From Betaproteobacteria bacterium (GTDB taxonomy: Bacteria; Pseudomonadota; Gammaproteobacteria; Burkholderiales; SG8-39), in NCBI GenBank assembly GCA_005882235.1, contig VBCT01000040.1:1-8395 (forward strand): a stretch of DNA of 8,395 nucleotides, given 5' to 3'. The notes under the pieces are model-generated. The model saw only the letters and a program-made list of their open reading frames with translations, did no database searches and was not told the origin of the DNA. The position numbers and the translations under genes were made by a program. Below are positions 1 through 6,236 of this stretch, one piece after another. Positions within the stretch are counted from its first letter, which is position 1. Each line of letters opens with the position of its first letter.

Positions 1-1088
1 GGCTGAACGCCCTCGGCGGCGTGTCCCGGAAGCCCGACCACTACCACCTCCCCGGCGGTTCGCAGCTTGCGGATCGCGGTGGCGAGCTCCGGATCGTTCG
101 AGTACGGTGCCCGAATGGCGGCCGCTTCCGCCTCGCGCGGCGCAGTGCGCGCGAGATCGCGCAGGTCCATGCTGAATCCCGTTGCGGGCCGAGCGCGGCC
201 GAATGCCTTTCCGACCTCGTCGTAACGCCCGCCCAGCGCGACCGCGTTGGCCACGCCCGGCGAATAGGCCGCAAACACCACTCCGCTGTGGTAGTGATAT
301 CCGCGAAGGTCGGCCAGATCCACCGAAACGGGGATGCTGCCGCTTCGGGAGAGAACCTCGAGGTCCGTGAGCGCCGCGTCGATTTCGGGATACTTGGGCA
401 GCGCGCGCCGGGCGCGCTCGAGCACGGCGCCGTCTCCATAGAGCTCCGGAAGGGCGAGCAATGCCTCGCGCGTCGCTGCCGGCATGGATTGAGTGACCCC
501 GCGCAGCGCCGGCAGATCCTTGCCCTCCAGCGCTTCATACAGTTCCGACTCGAGCTCGGCACCGACCCCGCCGTGTCGGCAAATCGCGCGGAACACGGCG
601 ACGTGGCCGATATCGAGGCGCGCCTCGGAAATGCCGCACGCGGCCAGCGAGTCGACGAGAAGCTGCTGGATCTCGAGGTCGCTCTCGATTCCGGGGTGGC
701 CGTAGATCTCTGCGCCGATCTGCAAGGGCTCCCGAGTCGAGTCTAGACCCCGCGGCCGGGTGAGCAAAACGCTCCCCGCGTAGCACAGCCGCGTGACGCC
801 TTCCCTGTTGAGAAGATGTGCATCGACCCGCGCGACCTGGGGCGCGATGTCGGCGCGCACGCCCATCATCCTCCCGGAGAGCTGGTCGACCAGCTTGAAA
901 GTGCGAAGATCCAGATCGTGCCCGGTGCCCGTCAGCAGCGATTCGAGATACTCGAGCATGGGGGGAATCACCAGCTCGTACCCGTGCACGCGAAACAACT
1001 CGAGGAGCTTCGCTCGCATCCGGTCGATGCGCCGCGCCTGCGGCGGCAGGATGTCCTCGAATTTTTCCGGAAGGAGCCAGTTGCGCAT
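1..1088 (-). CDS. hisZ: ATP phosphoribosyltransferase regulatory subunit HisZ (3' end cut by window edge)
   Basis: HisZ is a catalytically inactive relative of the class II histidyl-tRNA synthetase core. It pairs with short-form HisG to make the ATP phosphoribosyltransferase that opens histidine biosynthesis, and it provides the histidine feedback site. Translating the minus strand from the ATG at 1088 gives 362 uninterrupted codons. Visible landmarks are the N-terminal MRNWLLPEKFEDILPPQARR, VRADIAPQVARVDAH at residues 77-91 (the HisZ version of the region that binds ATP and histidine in HisRS), RLCYAGSVLLTRPRG at 100-114 in place of the catalytic synthetase motif 2, and LRGYHYHSGVVFAAY at 261-275 in place of the synthetase HisA signature. 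ALGGRYDEV follows at 284-292. The family is usually about 380-395 residues, so roughly 20-30 C-terminal residues lie outside the window. AAGGA five bases before the ATG supports the start. The gene lies 24 bases after the DUF2065 gene. Identification is firm. The presence of short-form HisG elsewhere in the genome is inferred. Confidence 0.95.
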   Translation of the reverse strand, partial: MRNWLLPEKFEDILPPQARRIDRMRAKLLELFRVHGYELVIPPMLEYLESLLTGTGHDLDLRTFKLVDQLSGRMMGVRADIAPQVARVDAHLLNREGVTRLCYAGSVLLTRPRGLDSTREPLQIGAEIYGHPGIESDLEIQQLLVDSLAACGISEARLDIGHVAVFRAICRHGGVGAELESELYEALEGKDLPALRGVTQSMPAATREALLALPELYGDGAVLERARRALPKYPEIDAALTDLEVLSRSGSIPVSVDLADLRGYHYHSGVVFAAYSPGVANAVALGGRYDEVGKAFGRARPATGFSMDLRDLARTAPREAEAAAIRAPYSNDPELATAIRKLRTAGEVVVVGLPGHAAEGVQ

Positions 1089-1112
1089 AGGGTTCCTTCG
1101 GTGCCGGCGCGT

Positions 1113-1298
1113 CTAGCGGATGAAAAACAGGATCAGCAGCCCGACCAGCATCGAGGAGAGCCCGAAAAAACGGATCTGTCCGTCAGTGAACTCCGTGATG
1201 CGGCGGAAGGTATCGCGCCACAAGGTCGGAAGAAGGAAGGGCAGCAGGCCCTCGATGACCAGCATGAGGGCAAATGCCATGAGAAACGTCGTGCCCAT
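1113..1298 (-). CDS. yjeT: DUF2065 family small inner-membrane protein (YjeT-like)
   Basis: This 61-residue hydrophobic protein matches the DUF2065 family. E. coli YjeT, of similar length, sits in the same place directly after hflC. Two membrane segments are apparent, about residues 4-24 (FALMLVIEGLLPFLLP) and 43-60 (FFGLSSMLVGLLILFFI). A short polar, basic loop containing WRDTFRRITEF joins them. The EGLLPFLLP-x-x-W pattern parallels EGLGPMLYPKAW in YjeT. The ATG abuts the hflC stop (TGAATG, no spacer), with a GGGCGG-rich stretch inside the hflC end as a possible ribosome site, so translation is probably coupled to hflC. The family has no established function. The location suggests a link with HflKC/FtsH at the inner membrane, but that is inference. 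Confidence 0.85.
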   Translation of the reverse strand: MGTTFLMAFALMLVIEGLLPFLLPTLWRDTFRRITEFTDGQIRFFGLSSMLVGLLILFFIR

Positions 1299-2177
1299 TC
1301 ACTTGCCGCCCTTTCCCGCGTTTCTGAAATACTTGAAGAACTCGGAATTGGGGTCGAGCACGATCACGTCGCTCTTGTTCTTGAAGCTCGCCCGGTAGGC
1401 GTCGAGGCTGCGGTAGAAGGAGTAGAACTCGGGGTTCTCGTTGAAGGCGCGCGCGTAGATGGCGGCCGCCCTGGCGTCGCCCTCGCCCTTGACACGCTGA
1501 GCGTCGCGGTAGGCTTCGGCGATGATGATCTGGCGCGTACGATCGGCTTCGGCGCGGATCTTCTCCGCCGCGGAGAAGCCCTGCGACCGGAGCTCGGCTG
1601 CAACGCTCTTGCGCTCCGCGTCCATGCGTCGATAGACGGCCTCGCTTACCTCCTGCGGCAGCTCGATGCGCTTGAGCCGCACGTCGACGATCTGTACCCC
1701 GATCTTGGCGACGTCGTCCTCCACCTTGTCGCGCACGATGCGCATGATATCGTCGCGCTCGCCCGATACGACGTCGTGCACGGTACGCTTGCCGAACTCT
1801 TCGCGCAGCGCTGCGTTCACCGTCTGCGACAGCCGTGTCTGAGCGCGCTGTTCGTCCCCCTGGACGCTGATGTAGTACTGCCGCATGTCCTGGATGCGCC
1901 ACTTGACGAAGGAGTCGACGAGGACGTTCTTCTTCTCCGAGGTGATGAAGCGCTCGGTGTCGGGCGTATCCAGCGTCAGGATTCGTTTGTCGAAATAGCG
2001 CACGTTTTGGATCAGCGGAATTTTGAAGAACAAGCCGGGCTCATCGATCAGGTCCTTGATCTCACCGAGCTGGAACACGATGGCGCGCTGGCGCTGATCC
2101 ACGGTGAACGCGGAGAGGGCCGCGAGGACGATCGCCCCTGCGGCGATCGCGAGAACGATTCCCGAGCGGCTGTTCAT
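1299..2177 (-). CDS. hflC: HflC, SPFH-domain modulator of FtsH protease
   Basis: HflC pairs with HflK in a large periplasm-facing SPFH (band 7) cage around the inner-membrane protease FtsH and modulates its access to membrane substrates. The 292 residues begin with a short cytosolic stub and one membrane anchor at about 6-24. The SPFH start follows (TVDQRQRAIVFQLGEI, 25-40), then GLFFKIPLIQNVRYFDKR at 48-65, characteristic of HflC. An Ala/Glu/Arg-rich helix at about 188-240 (DAERKSVAAELRSQG, IRAEADRTRQ, VKGEGDARAAAIYARAF) fits the coiled-coil CC1 segment, and NPEFYSFYRSLDAYRASF at 248-265 is a family hallmark. The protein is about 40 residues shorter than E. coli HflC (334), partly because the C-terminus ends soon after FFKYFRNAG. 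The start overlaps the hflK stop by four bases (ATGA), so the two partners should be made in coupled amounts. Confidence 0.97.
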   Translation of the reverse strand: MNSRSGIVLAIAAGAIVLAALSAFTVDQRQRAIVFQLGEIKDLIDEPGLFFKIPLIQNVRYFDKRILTLDTPDTERFITSEKKNVLVDSFVKWRIQDMRQYYISVQGDEQRAQTRLSQTVNAALREEFGKRTVHDVVSGERDDIMRIVRDKVEDDVAKIGVQIVDVRLKRIELPQEVSEAVYRRMDAERKSVAAELRSQGFSAAEKIRAEADRTRQIIIAEAYRDAQRVKGEGDARAAAIYARAFNENPEFYSFYRSLDAYRASFKNKSDVIVLDPNSEFFKYFRNAGKGGK

Positions 2178-3367
2178 GGCCGTTCCCCTCTTTCGCGCCC
2201 GCGCAGCGCGTCACGGGAGCGGGCTCCGGTATCCGGCGCTGGAGGCGGCTCGGTGACCCGGGAAGGAGCCGACGATGCCTGCCCCTCGGGCTGCGCGCTC
2301 GCGGCGGTCATCTGGATGATCTTGTCGAGGGGAAGATAGAGAAGATTGCTCCCCGCCTTGGCGTCGATCAGGATCTTGGCGACGCTCGACAGGATCTGCT
2401 GGACGGTATCGAGGTAAAGACGCTCGCGCGTCACACCCGGCGCTTTGTTGTACTCGACCAGGATCTGCCTGAAACGCGCCGCTTCACCCTCGGCGTTCGC
2501 GATCACGCTCTGGCGGTAACCATTGGCCTCCTCCGTCAACCGCGAGGCAGTGCCTTGCGCTTTCGGGACGACGTCGTTGAAATACGCCTGTCCCTCGTTC
2601 TTTTGCCGCTCGAGGTCCTGCTTGGCGCGCACCGCATCGTCGAAGGCGGCTTGCACTTGCTCCGGCGGCTGCGCGTTCTGCATGGTCACCTTGCTGATCG
2701 AGATGCCCGTCTTGTAGCGGTCGAGGATCTGCTGCATCAGGGTCTGCGCTGACACTGCGATCTGCTCGCGGCCCTCGTAGAGCACGAAGTCCATTTTGCT
2801 CTTGCCGACGATCTCCCGGAACGCGCTTTCCGCGGCCTGCAGTACCGTGTCCTCGGGACGGCGGTTGGTAAACAGATAGTCCACCGGATCCTTCAGAATG
2901 TACTGGACCGCGAACTGGATATCGGTAATGTTTTCGTCGTCCGTCAGCATGAGCGATTCGCGCAGGACCTTGGTCTTGACATTGTTGCGATAGCCCACTT
3001 CGACGGTGCGCACTCCGGTCAGATCGACGATCTCGTTGCTCTGAAAGGGATACGGCGCGCGCCAGTGCAATCCCGCGGTGGTCACCTCGGAGAACTTGCC
3101 GAAAGTGAGAATGACCCCCCGCTGGCCTTCCACTACGATGTAGAGACCGCTCGCGAGCCAAGCGACGAGCACGGCCAAGGCGATCAGGCCCGCTCCGCCG
3201 CTCAGCTGCCGGACGCTCGGCGGTTCGCCGGGCCCCCCCTCCCCGCCACGGCGCCGGCCGAACAATCCGTTCAGCTTCTGGTTGAACCTGCGCCACATCT
3301 CGTCGAGATCGGGAGGCCCCTCGTTGCCTCCGCCGCGCTTGCCCCATTGCGGGTCGTTCAATGACAT
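2174..3367 (-). CDS. hflK: HflK, SPFH-domain modulator of FtsH protease
   Basis: HflK is the partner of HflC in the HflKC-FtsH inner-membrane complex. With the ATG at 3367 the protein has 397 residues (E. coli 419). It opens with the HflK N-terminal cytosolic segment MSLNDPQWGKRGGGNEGPPD, then LDEMWRRFNQKLNGLFG and a Gly/Arg/Pro-rich stretch to about 50. One membrane helix spans about 58-78 (LIALAVLVAWLASGLYIVV). The SPFH domain starts at EGQRGVILTFGKF (80-92) and carries GLHWRAPYPF (99-108) and the helical region FDDAVRAKQDLERQKNEGQA (242-261). The last 35-40 residues are Pro/Ser/Arg-rich and probably disordered. The frame is open upstream to an ATG at 3481, which would add 38 Arg-rich residues and run through the hflX 3' end. 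I reject that start because the 3367 start has a good ribosome site and matches the family N-terminus. It begins 7 bases after the hflX stop and overlaps hflC by four bases. Confidence 0.97.
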   Translation of the reverse strand: MSLNDPQWGKRGGGNEGPPDLDEMWRRFNQKLNGLFGRRRGGEGGPGEPPSVRQLSGGAGLIALAVLVAWLASGLYIVVEGQRGVILTFGKFSEVTTAGLHWRAPYPFQSNEIVDLTGVRTVEVGYRNNVKTKVLRESLMLTDDENITDIQFAVQYILKDPVDYLFTNRRPEDTVLQAAESAFREIVGKSKMDFVLYEGREQIAVSAQTLMQQILDRYKTGISISKVTMQNAQPPEQVQAAFDDAVRAKQDLERQKNEGQAYFNDVVPKAQGTASRLTEEANGYRQSVIANAEGEAARFRQILVEYNKAPGVTRERLYLDTVQQILSSVAKILIDAKAGSNLLYLPLDKIIQMTAASAQPEGQASSAPSRVTEPPPAPDTGARSRDALRGRERGERP

Positions 3368-3372
3368 GAGAA

Positions 3373-3376
3373 TCCT
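3373..3376 (-). promoter_or_regulatory. Ribosome binding site of hflK, overlapping the hflX stop codon
   Basis: On the minus strand the hflX stop and the hflK start read TAGGATTCTCATG. The AGGA core shares two bases with the TAG stop and lies five bases before the ATG. This decides the hflK start at 3367 over the upstream in-frame ATG at 3481. It also means ribosomes finishing hflX sit directly on the hflK initiation site, so coupling is likely. Confidence 0.7.
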
Positions 3377-4532
3377 ACGTTGTGGCCGCTTGGCCCAGTT
3401 TCTGCGAATCTGTCGATTTTGGCGGGCTCGCCGGAGATATCCTCGAGGCAGTTGCCTCGACCAGGGCCTGACGCAGGCCATCCACGCCGACGCCCGTTTT
3501 TGCGCTTAGACGAACGCGGCAGATTCTATCATATTCGTTCCGGTCGACTCCCGGACGAAGGCCGTTGCGGTCGATCTTGTTCCACACCAGAAGCCGGGGA
3601 ACGGCGCTCGCTCCGATTTCGGCGAGGACCTTGTCCACTTCGACGATCTGCGCCTCGCGCGCATCGTTTGCCGCGTCGACCACGTGCAGAAGCAGGTCGG
3701 CGTGAATGGTTTCCTCGAGCGTTGCCCGGAAAGCCGCGACGAGCGTGTGCGGAAGATCGCGGATGAACCCGACGGTGTCGGAAATCGTGATGTTTCCGGC
3801 TTCGGGCAGGTACAGCCTGCGCGTCGTGGTGTCGAGCGTCGCGAAGAGTCTATCCTCGGCGAGCGCTCCCGCGCGGGTCAGCGTATTGAACAGGGTCGAC
3901 TTGCCGGCGTTGGTGTAACCCACGAGCGATGCCGAGAAAGACCTGCCCCGAGCCCGTGCGCGCCGCTGCACTTCCCGCCGGCGCTGGAGTTTGCCGAGCT
4001 TGTCCTTCAGAACCTTGACGCGAGTCGCGATCAGCCGCCTGTCGACCTCGAGCTGTGTCTCGCCCATGCCGCCGAGGAAGCCCCGGCCGCCGCGTTGCCG
4101 CTCGAGGTGCGTCCAGCCGCGCACCAGCCGCGTCGCCGCATGCTGGAGTTGCGCAAGCTCCACCTGGAGCTTGCCCTCGTGACTCTTGGCGCGCTGGGCA
4201 AAAATGTTGAGGATCAGCCGAGTCCGGTCGACGACCGGGCAGCCGAGCGCCTTCTCGAGATTGCGTTCCTGTACCGGCGACAAGACGTGATTGAATATGG
4301 CGAGCGAGGCACCCTGCTCGCGCAGAGCTCGCTTGATCTCGTCGACCTTCCCGGAGCCTGCGAAATGCGCGGGGTCGGGTCGGTCGCGGCGCCCGCGCAC
4401 CAAGCCGCGCGCCAGAATACCGGCGCTTGCCGTGAGAAGGCCAAGCTCTTCAATGCCTTCGGCGTAGCCGCCCACACCGAAGTCCAAGCCCACCAGCACC
4501 GCAGCGTAGCGCTCCGACGAACGCTCAGCCAT
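3375..4532 (-). CDS. hflX: HflX, ribosome-associated GTPase
   Basis: HflX is a TRAFAC-class, Obg/HflX-superfamily GTPase. It binds the 50S subunit and, in E. coli, splits stalled or heat-damaged 70S ribosomes. The N-terminal HflX domain covers about 1-195, with the family blocks SGKVDEIKRAL (60-70), LSPVQERNLEKALGCPVVDRT (84-104), IFAQRAKSHEGKLQVELAQL (110-129) and TRLVRGWTHLERQRGG (134-149). The G domain follows: G1 GYTNAGKST (205-213), G2 around the TLDTTTRRL stretch (232-240), G3 DTVGFIRDLPH (252-262), G4 NKID (318-321) and G5 SAKTG (343-347). All GTPase motifs are intact. At 385 residues it lacks most of the roughly 50-residue C-terminal extension of E. coli HflX (426) and ends in a Ser/Pro/Lys-rich tail. 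The glycine linker reads GGRGFLGGMGETQLE rather than the common GGIGLRGPGETQLE. No clear Shine-Dalgarno precedes the ATG. It lies 32 bases after hfq and 7 bases before hflK, the order also found in E. coli. Confidence 0.97.
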   Translation of the reverse strand: MAERSSERYAAVLVGLDFGVGGYAEGIEELGLLTASAGILARGLVRGRRDRPDPAHFAGSGKVDEIKRALREQGASLAIFNHVLSPVQERNLEKALGCPVVDRTRLILNIFAQRAKSHEGKLQVELAQLQHAATRLVRGWTHLERQRGGRGFLGGMGETQLEVDRRLIATRVKVLKDKLGKLQRRREVQRRARARGRSFSASLVGYTNAGKSTLFNTLTRAGALAEDRLFATLDTTTRRLYLPEAGNITISDTVGFIRDLPHTLVAAFRATLEETIHADLLLHVVDAANDAREAQIVEVDKVLAEIGASAVPRLLVWNKIDRNGLRPGVDRNEYDRICRVRLSAKTGVGVDGLRQALVEATASRISPASPPKSTDSQKLGQAATT

Positions 4533-4564
4533 CGCGCCAGATGGGAGTCGATAACGCGGCCGTA

Positions 4565-4807
4565 TCAGCTCTCGGGAGAGGAATGATCGACCGCCAGATT
4601 GACCGCACGCGAAGGCACGACGGTGGAGATGGCGTGCTTGTAGACCATCTGCGTCACGGTGTTCTTGAGGAGCACGACGTACTGGTCGAAGGATTCGATC
4701 TGGCCCTGGAGCTTGATCCCGTTGACAAGATAGATCGAGACCGGTACGTGTTCCTTGCGAAGGGTATTCAGGAACGGATCTTGTAGTAATTGTCCTTTGT
4801 TGCTCAT
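4565..4807 (-). CDS. hfq: RNA chaperone Hfq
   Basis: Hfq is a hexameric Sm-like protein that pairs small RNAs with mRNAs and affects their stability and translation. The 80 residues cover the whole core. The N-terminus is KGQLLQDPFLN, Sm1 is about 22-51 (VPVSIYLVNGIKLQGQIESF onward), and Sm2 is about 52-68, containing VYKHAIS (55-61). Numbering is one higher than in E. coli: proximal-face residues are Q9, K57 and H58, and distal-face residues are Y26 and K32. The lateral rim reads R17-K18-E19-H20, where E. coli has RRER, so it carries fewer arginines. The tail after residue 70 is only ten residues (LAVDHSSPES), against about 35 in E. coli, and keeps a few acidic residues. The start is the ATG at 4807. 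A G-rich CGGGGT six bases upstream is a modest ribosome site. It follows der after 87 bases and precedes hflX by 32. Confidence 0.98.
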   Translation of the reverse strand: MSNKGQLLQDPFLNTLRKEHVPVSIYLVNGIKLQGQIESFDQYVVLLKNTVTQMVYKHAISTVVPSRAVNLAVDHSSPES

Positions 4808-4894
4808 GGGTGACCCCGAGTCATATTATTTGAAGGTCTACTGTAAAGGGTTTTTCGGGAAATGCCAATGTACTAGACACCTTCCAACCCACTC
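4808..4894 (-). promoter_or_regulatory. der-hfq intergenic region with putative hfq promoter
   Basis: This is the largest gap in the window. By hand count it is about 46% G+C, clearly below its neighbours. On the minus strand, TTGGCA (4863-4868) and TACAGT (4840-4845) are 17 bases apart and match the sigma-70 -35 and -10 consensus at 5 of 6 and 4 of 6 positions. This would give a leader of roughly 25 bases. A second, weaker reading pairs TTTACA (4842-4847) with TATGAC (4820-4825) at 16 bases, leaving almost no leader. I found no stem-loop followed by a T-run, so der transcripts may also read through into hfq. The call rests on consensus match alone. Confidence 0.4.
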
Positions 4895-6220
4895 TTAGAT
4901 GCGCCTGTCGACGTAAGGGTTCCTGCCGCTGCGAAATTCGATCCGTAGCGGCGTCCCTTCCAGCCGAAACACCCTGCGGAAATCGGCCTCGAGATAACGG
5001 CGGTAGCTCTCGGACACCGCGTTGAGCGCAGTCCCGTGCACCACGACGATCGGAGGATTGCTTCCGCCTTGATGCGCGTAGCGGAGCTTGGGGCGCGACA
5101 GCCCCGCGCGCGGCGGGGCCTGTTTCGCCACCGCAGCGATGAGGGTCCGGGTGAGTCTCGGGGTGGGCAGCTTGGCCATGGCGGCCCGGTAGGCCGCGTC
5201 CACCGAATCGACCAGCTTCGCGAGCCCGCGGCCTTCGCGAGCCGAGATGTAGTGAAAACGCGCGAACGAGAGAAACTTCAGCCTGCGAGCGATGGCCCGC
5301 TTCGTCATGTCGCGCGCGTAGCTGTCCATGCCGTCCCATTTGTTCACGGCAACCACCACGGCGCGCCCGCGCTCGAGGACGAATCCGGCGATGTGCGCGT
5401 CCTGGTCCGAGATCTCGCCTTGGGCGTCCAGTACGAGGACCGCGACGTTGGCGCGATCGATGGCCTGCAAGGTCTTCACCACCGAAAACTTCTCGACGCT
5501 TTCGAATACCTTCCCGCGGCGTCTCAATCCGGCGGTGTCGACGAGGACGTAGCGCCGGCCCCGCACCGCGAGCTCCACGTCGATCGCATCGCGTGTGGTG
5601 CCCGGCTCCTCGAACGTCACGACGCGCTCCTCACCGACCAGCGCGTTGACGAGCGTCGATTTCCCGGCGTTGGGACGGCCCACGATCGCGACCCGTACCG
5701 CGCTGTCGGGTTCGCCGCTCTCCTCTTCAACGGGGAAATCGGCGAGCGCGGCTTCAACCAGGTCGTGCACCCCCTCCCCGTGCGCAGCGGAAATCGCGTA
5801 GGGCATACCGAGCCCCATTTCGTGGAATTCGAGCGTGGCGAGCGAGGGATTCATGCCCTCGGCCTTGTTGACCGCGACAAACACCCGCCGGCCGATCCGC
5901 CGCAGTTCCTCTCCGATTGCGCGGTCCTGCACCGTGAGGCCCTCGCGGGCGTCGGTGACGAGGACGATGACGTCGGCTTCGGCGATCGCGGTTCTCGCCT
6001 GTCTAGCCATCTCGACGAACACGCCCCTCGCTTCCGGTTCCAGCCCACCGGTATCGACCACGAGATACGGCCGCTCACCCAGGCGTCCCAGCCCATAGTG
6101 GCGGTCTCGCGTCAGACCCGGGACAGCGGCGACCAGCGCGTCCCGGGTGCGCGTGAGGCGGTTGAACAACGTGGACTTCCCGACGTTGGGCCTGCCGACG
6201 ATGACGAGAGTGGGTTTCAT
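4895..6220 (-). CDS. der: Der (EngA), tandem-domain GTPase for 50S ribosome assembly
   Basis: Der is an essential GTPase with two consecutive G domains and a C-terminal KH-like domain, acting in late 50S subunit maturation. G domain 1 shows G1 GRPNVGKST (9-17), G2 PGLTRD (34-39), G3 DTGG (56-59), G4 NKAEG (118-122) and a G5-like ISAAHGEG (143-150). An acidic linker (EEESGEPD, 165-172) leads to G domain 2, with G1 GRPNAGKST (181-189), G2 PGTTRD (206-211), G3 DTAG (228-231), G4 NKWDG (293-297) and G5 SAREG (326-330). The KH-like domain covers about 355-438 and includes KLRYAHQGGSNPPIVVVHG (378-396) and YRRYLEADFRRVFRLEGTPL, ending at RSGRNPYVDRR. The 441 residues fall short of E. coli Der (490) mainly in the linker and C-terminal tail. 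Every GTPase motif is intact. It starts 16 bases after bamB with only a GGGATAGAG stretch as ribosome site. Confidence 0.98.
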   Translation of the reverse strand: MKPTLVIVGRPNVGKSTLFNRLTRTRDALVAAVPGLTRDRHYGLGRLGERPYLVVDTGGLEPEARGVFVEMARQARTAIAEADVIVLVTDAREGLTVQDRAIGEELRRIGRRVFVAVNKAEGMNPSLATLEFHEMGLGMPYAISAAHGEGVHDLVEAALADFPVEEESGEPDSAVRVAIVGRPNAGKSTLVNALVGEERVVTFEEPGTTRDAIDVELAVRGRRYVLVDTAGLRRRGKVFESVEKFSVVKTLQAIDRANVAVLVLDAQGEISDQDAHIAGFVLERGRAVVVAVNKWDGMDSYARDMTKRAIARRLKFLSFARFHYISAREGRGLAKLVDSVDAAYRAAMAKLPTPRLTRTLIAAVAKQAPPRAGLSRPKLRYAHQGGSNPPIVVVHGTALNAVSESYRRYLEADFRRVFRLEGTPLRIEFRSGRNPYVDRRI

Positions 6221-6236
6221 GACGACTCTATCCCGA

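Noticed and set aside
1..786. Possible frameshifted or broken hisZ, suggested by short open frames in several frames on both strands
   Set aside because: Codon-by-codon reading from 1088 to the left edge gave 362 uninterrupted codons with HisZ motifs in order, so the gene is intact and only cut by the window.
816..2339. 507-codon open frame on the plus strand, antisense to hisZ, DUF2065, hflC and hflK
   Set aside because: Its reading frame is the complement of well-supported genes on the minus strand. The product is Asp/Arg/His-rich with no recognisable domain. High G+C codon bias commonly leaves such frames open.
3368..3481. Extended hflK start at 3481 adding 38 residues
   Set aside because: The extension is arginine-rich, overlaps the hflX coding end in another frame, and has no family counterpart. 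The ATG at 3367 has AGGA five bases upstream and gives the standard HflK N-terminus.
3684..4586. 300-codon plus-strand open frame antisense to hflX and the end of hfq
   Set aside because: It is a compositional shadow of HflX, with no recognisable protein features.
4808..4894. Intrinsic terminator between der and hfq
   Set aside because: The only dyads are GGGTGACCC and a distant GGGTT/AACCC pair. Neither forms a strong stem followed by a T-run on the minus strand.
4821..5339. 172-codon minus-strand frame overlapping the 3' part of der and extending into the der-hfq gap
   Set aside because: It is an out-of-frame reading of der. The sequence is Arg/Gly/Pro-rich with no family match, and der itself is intact through its KH-like domain.
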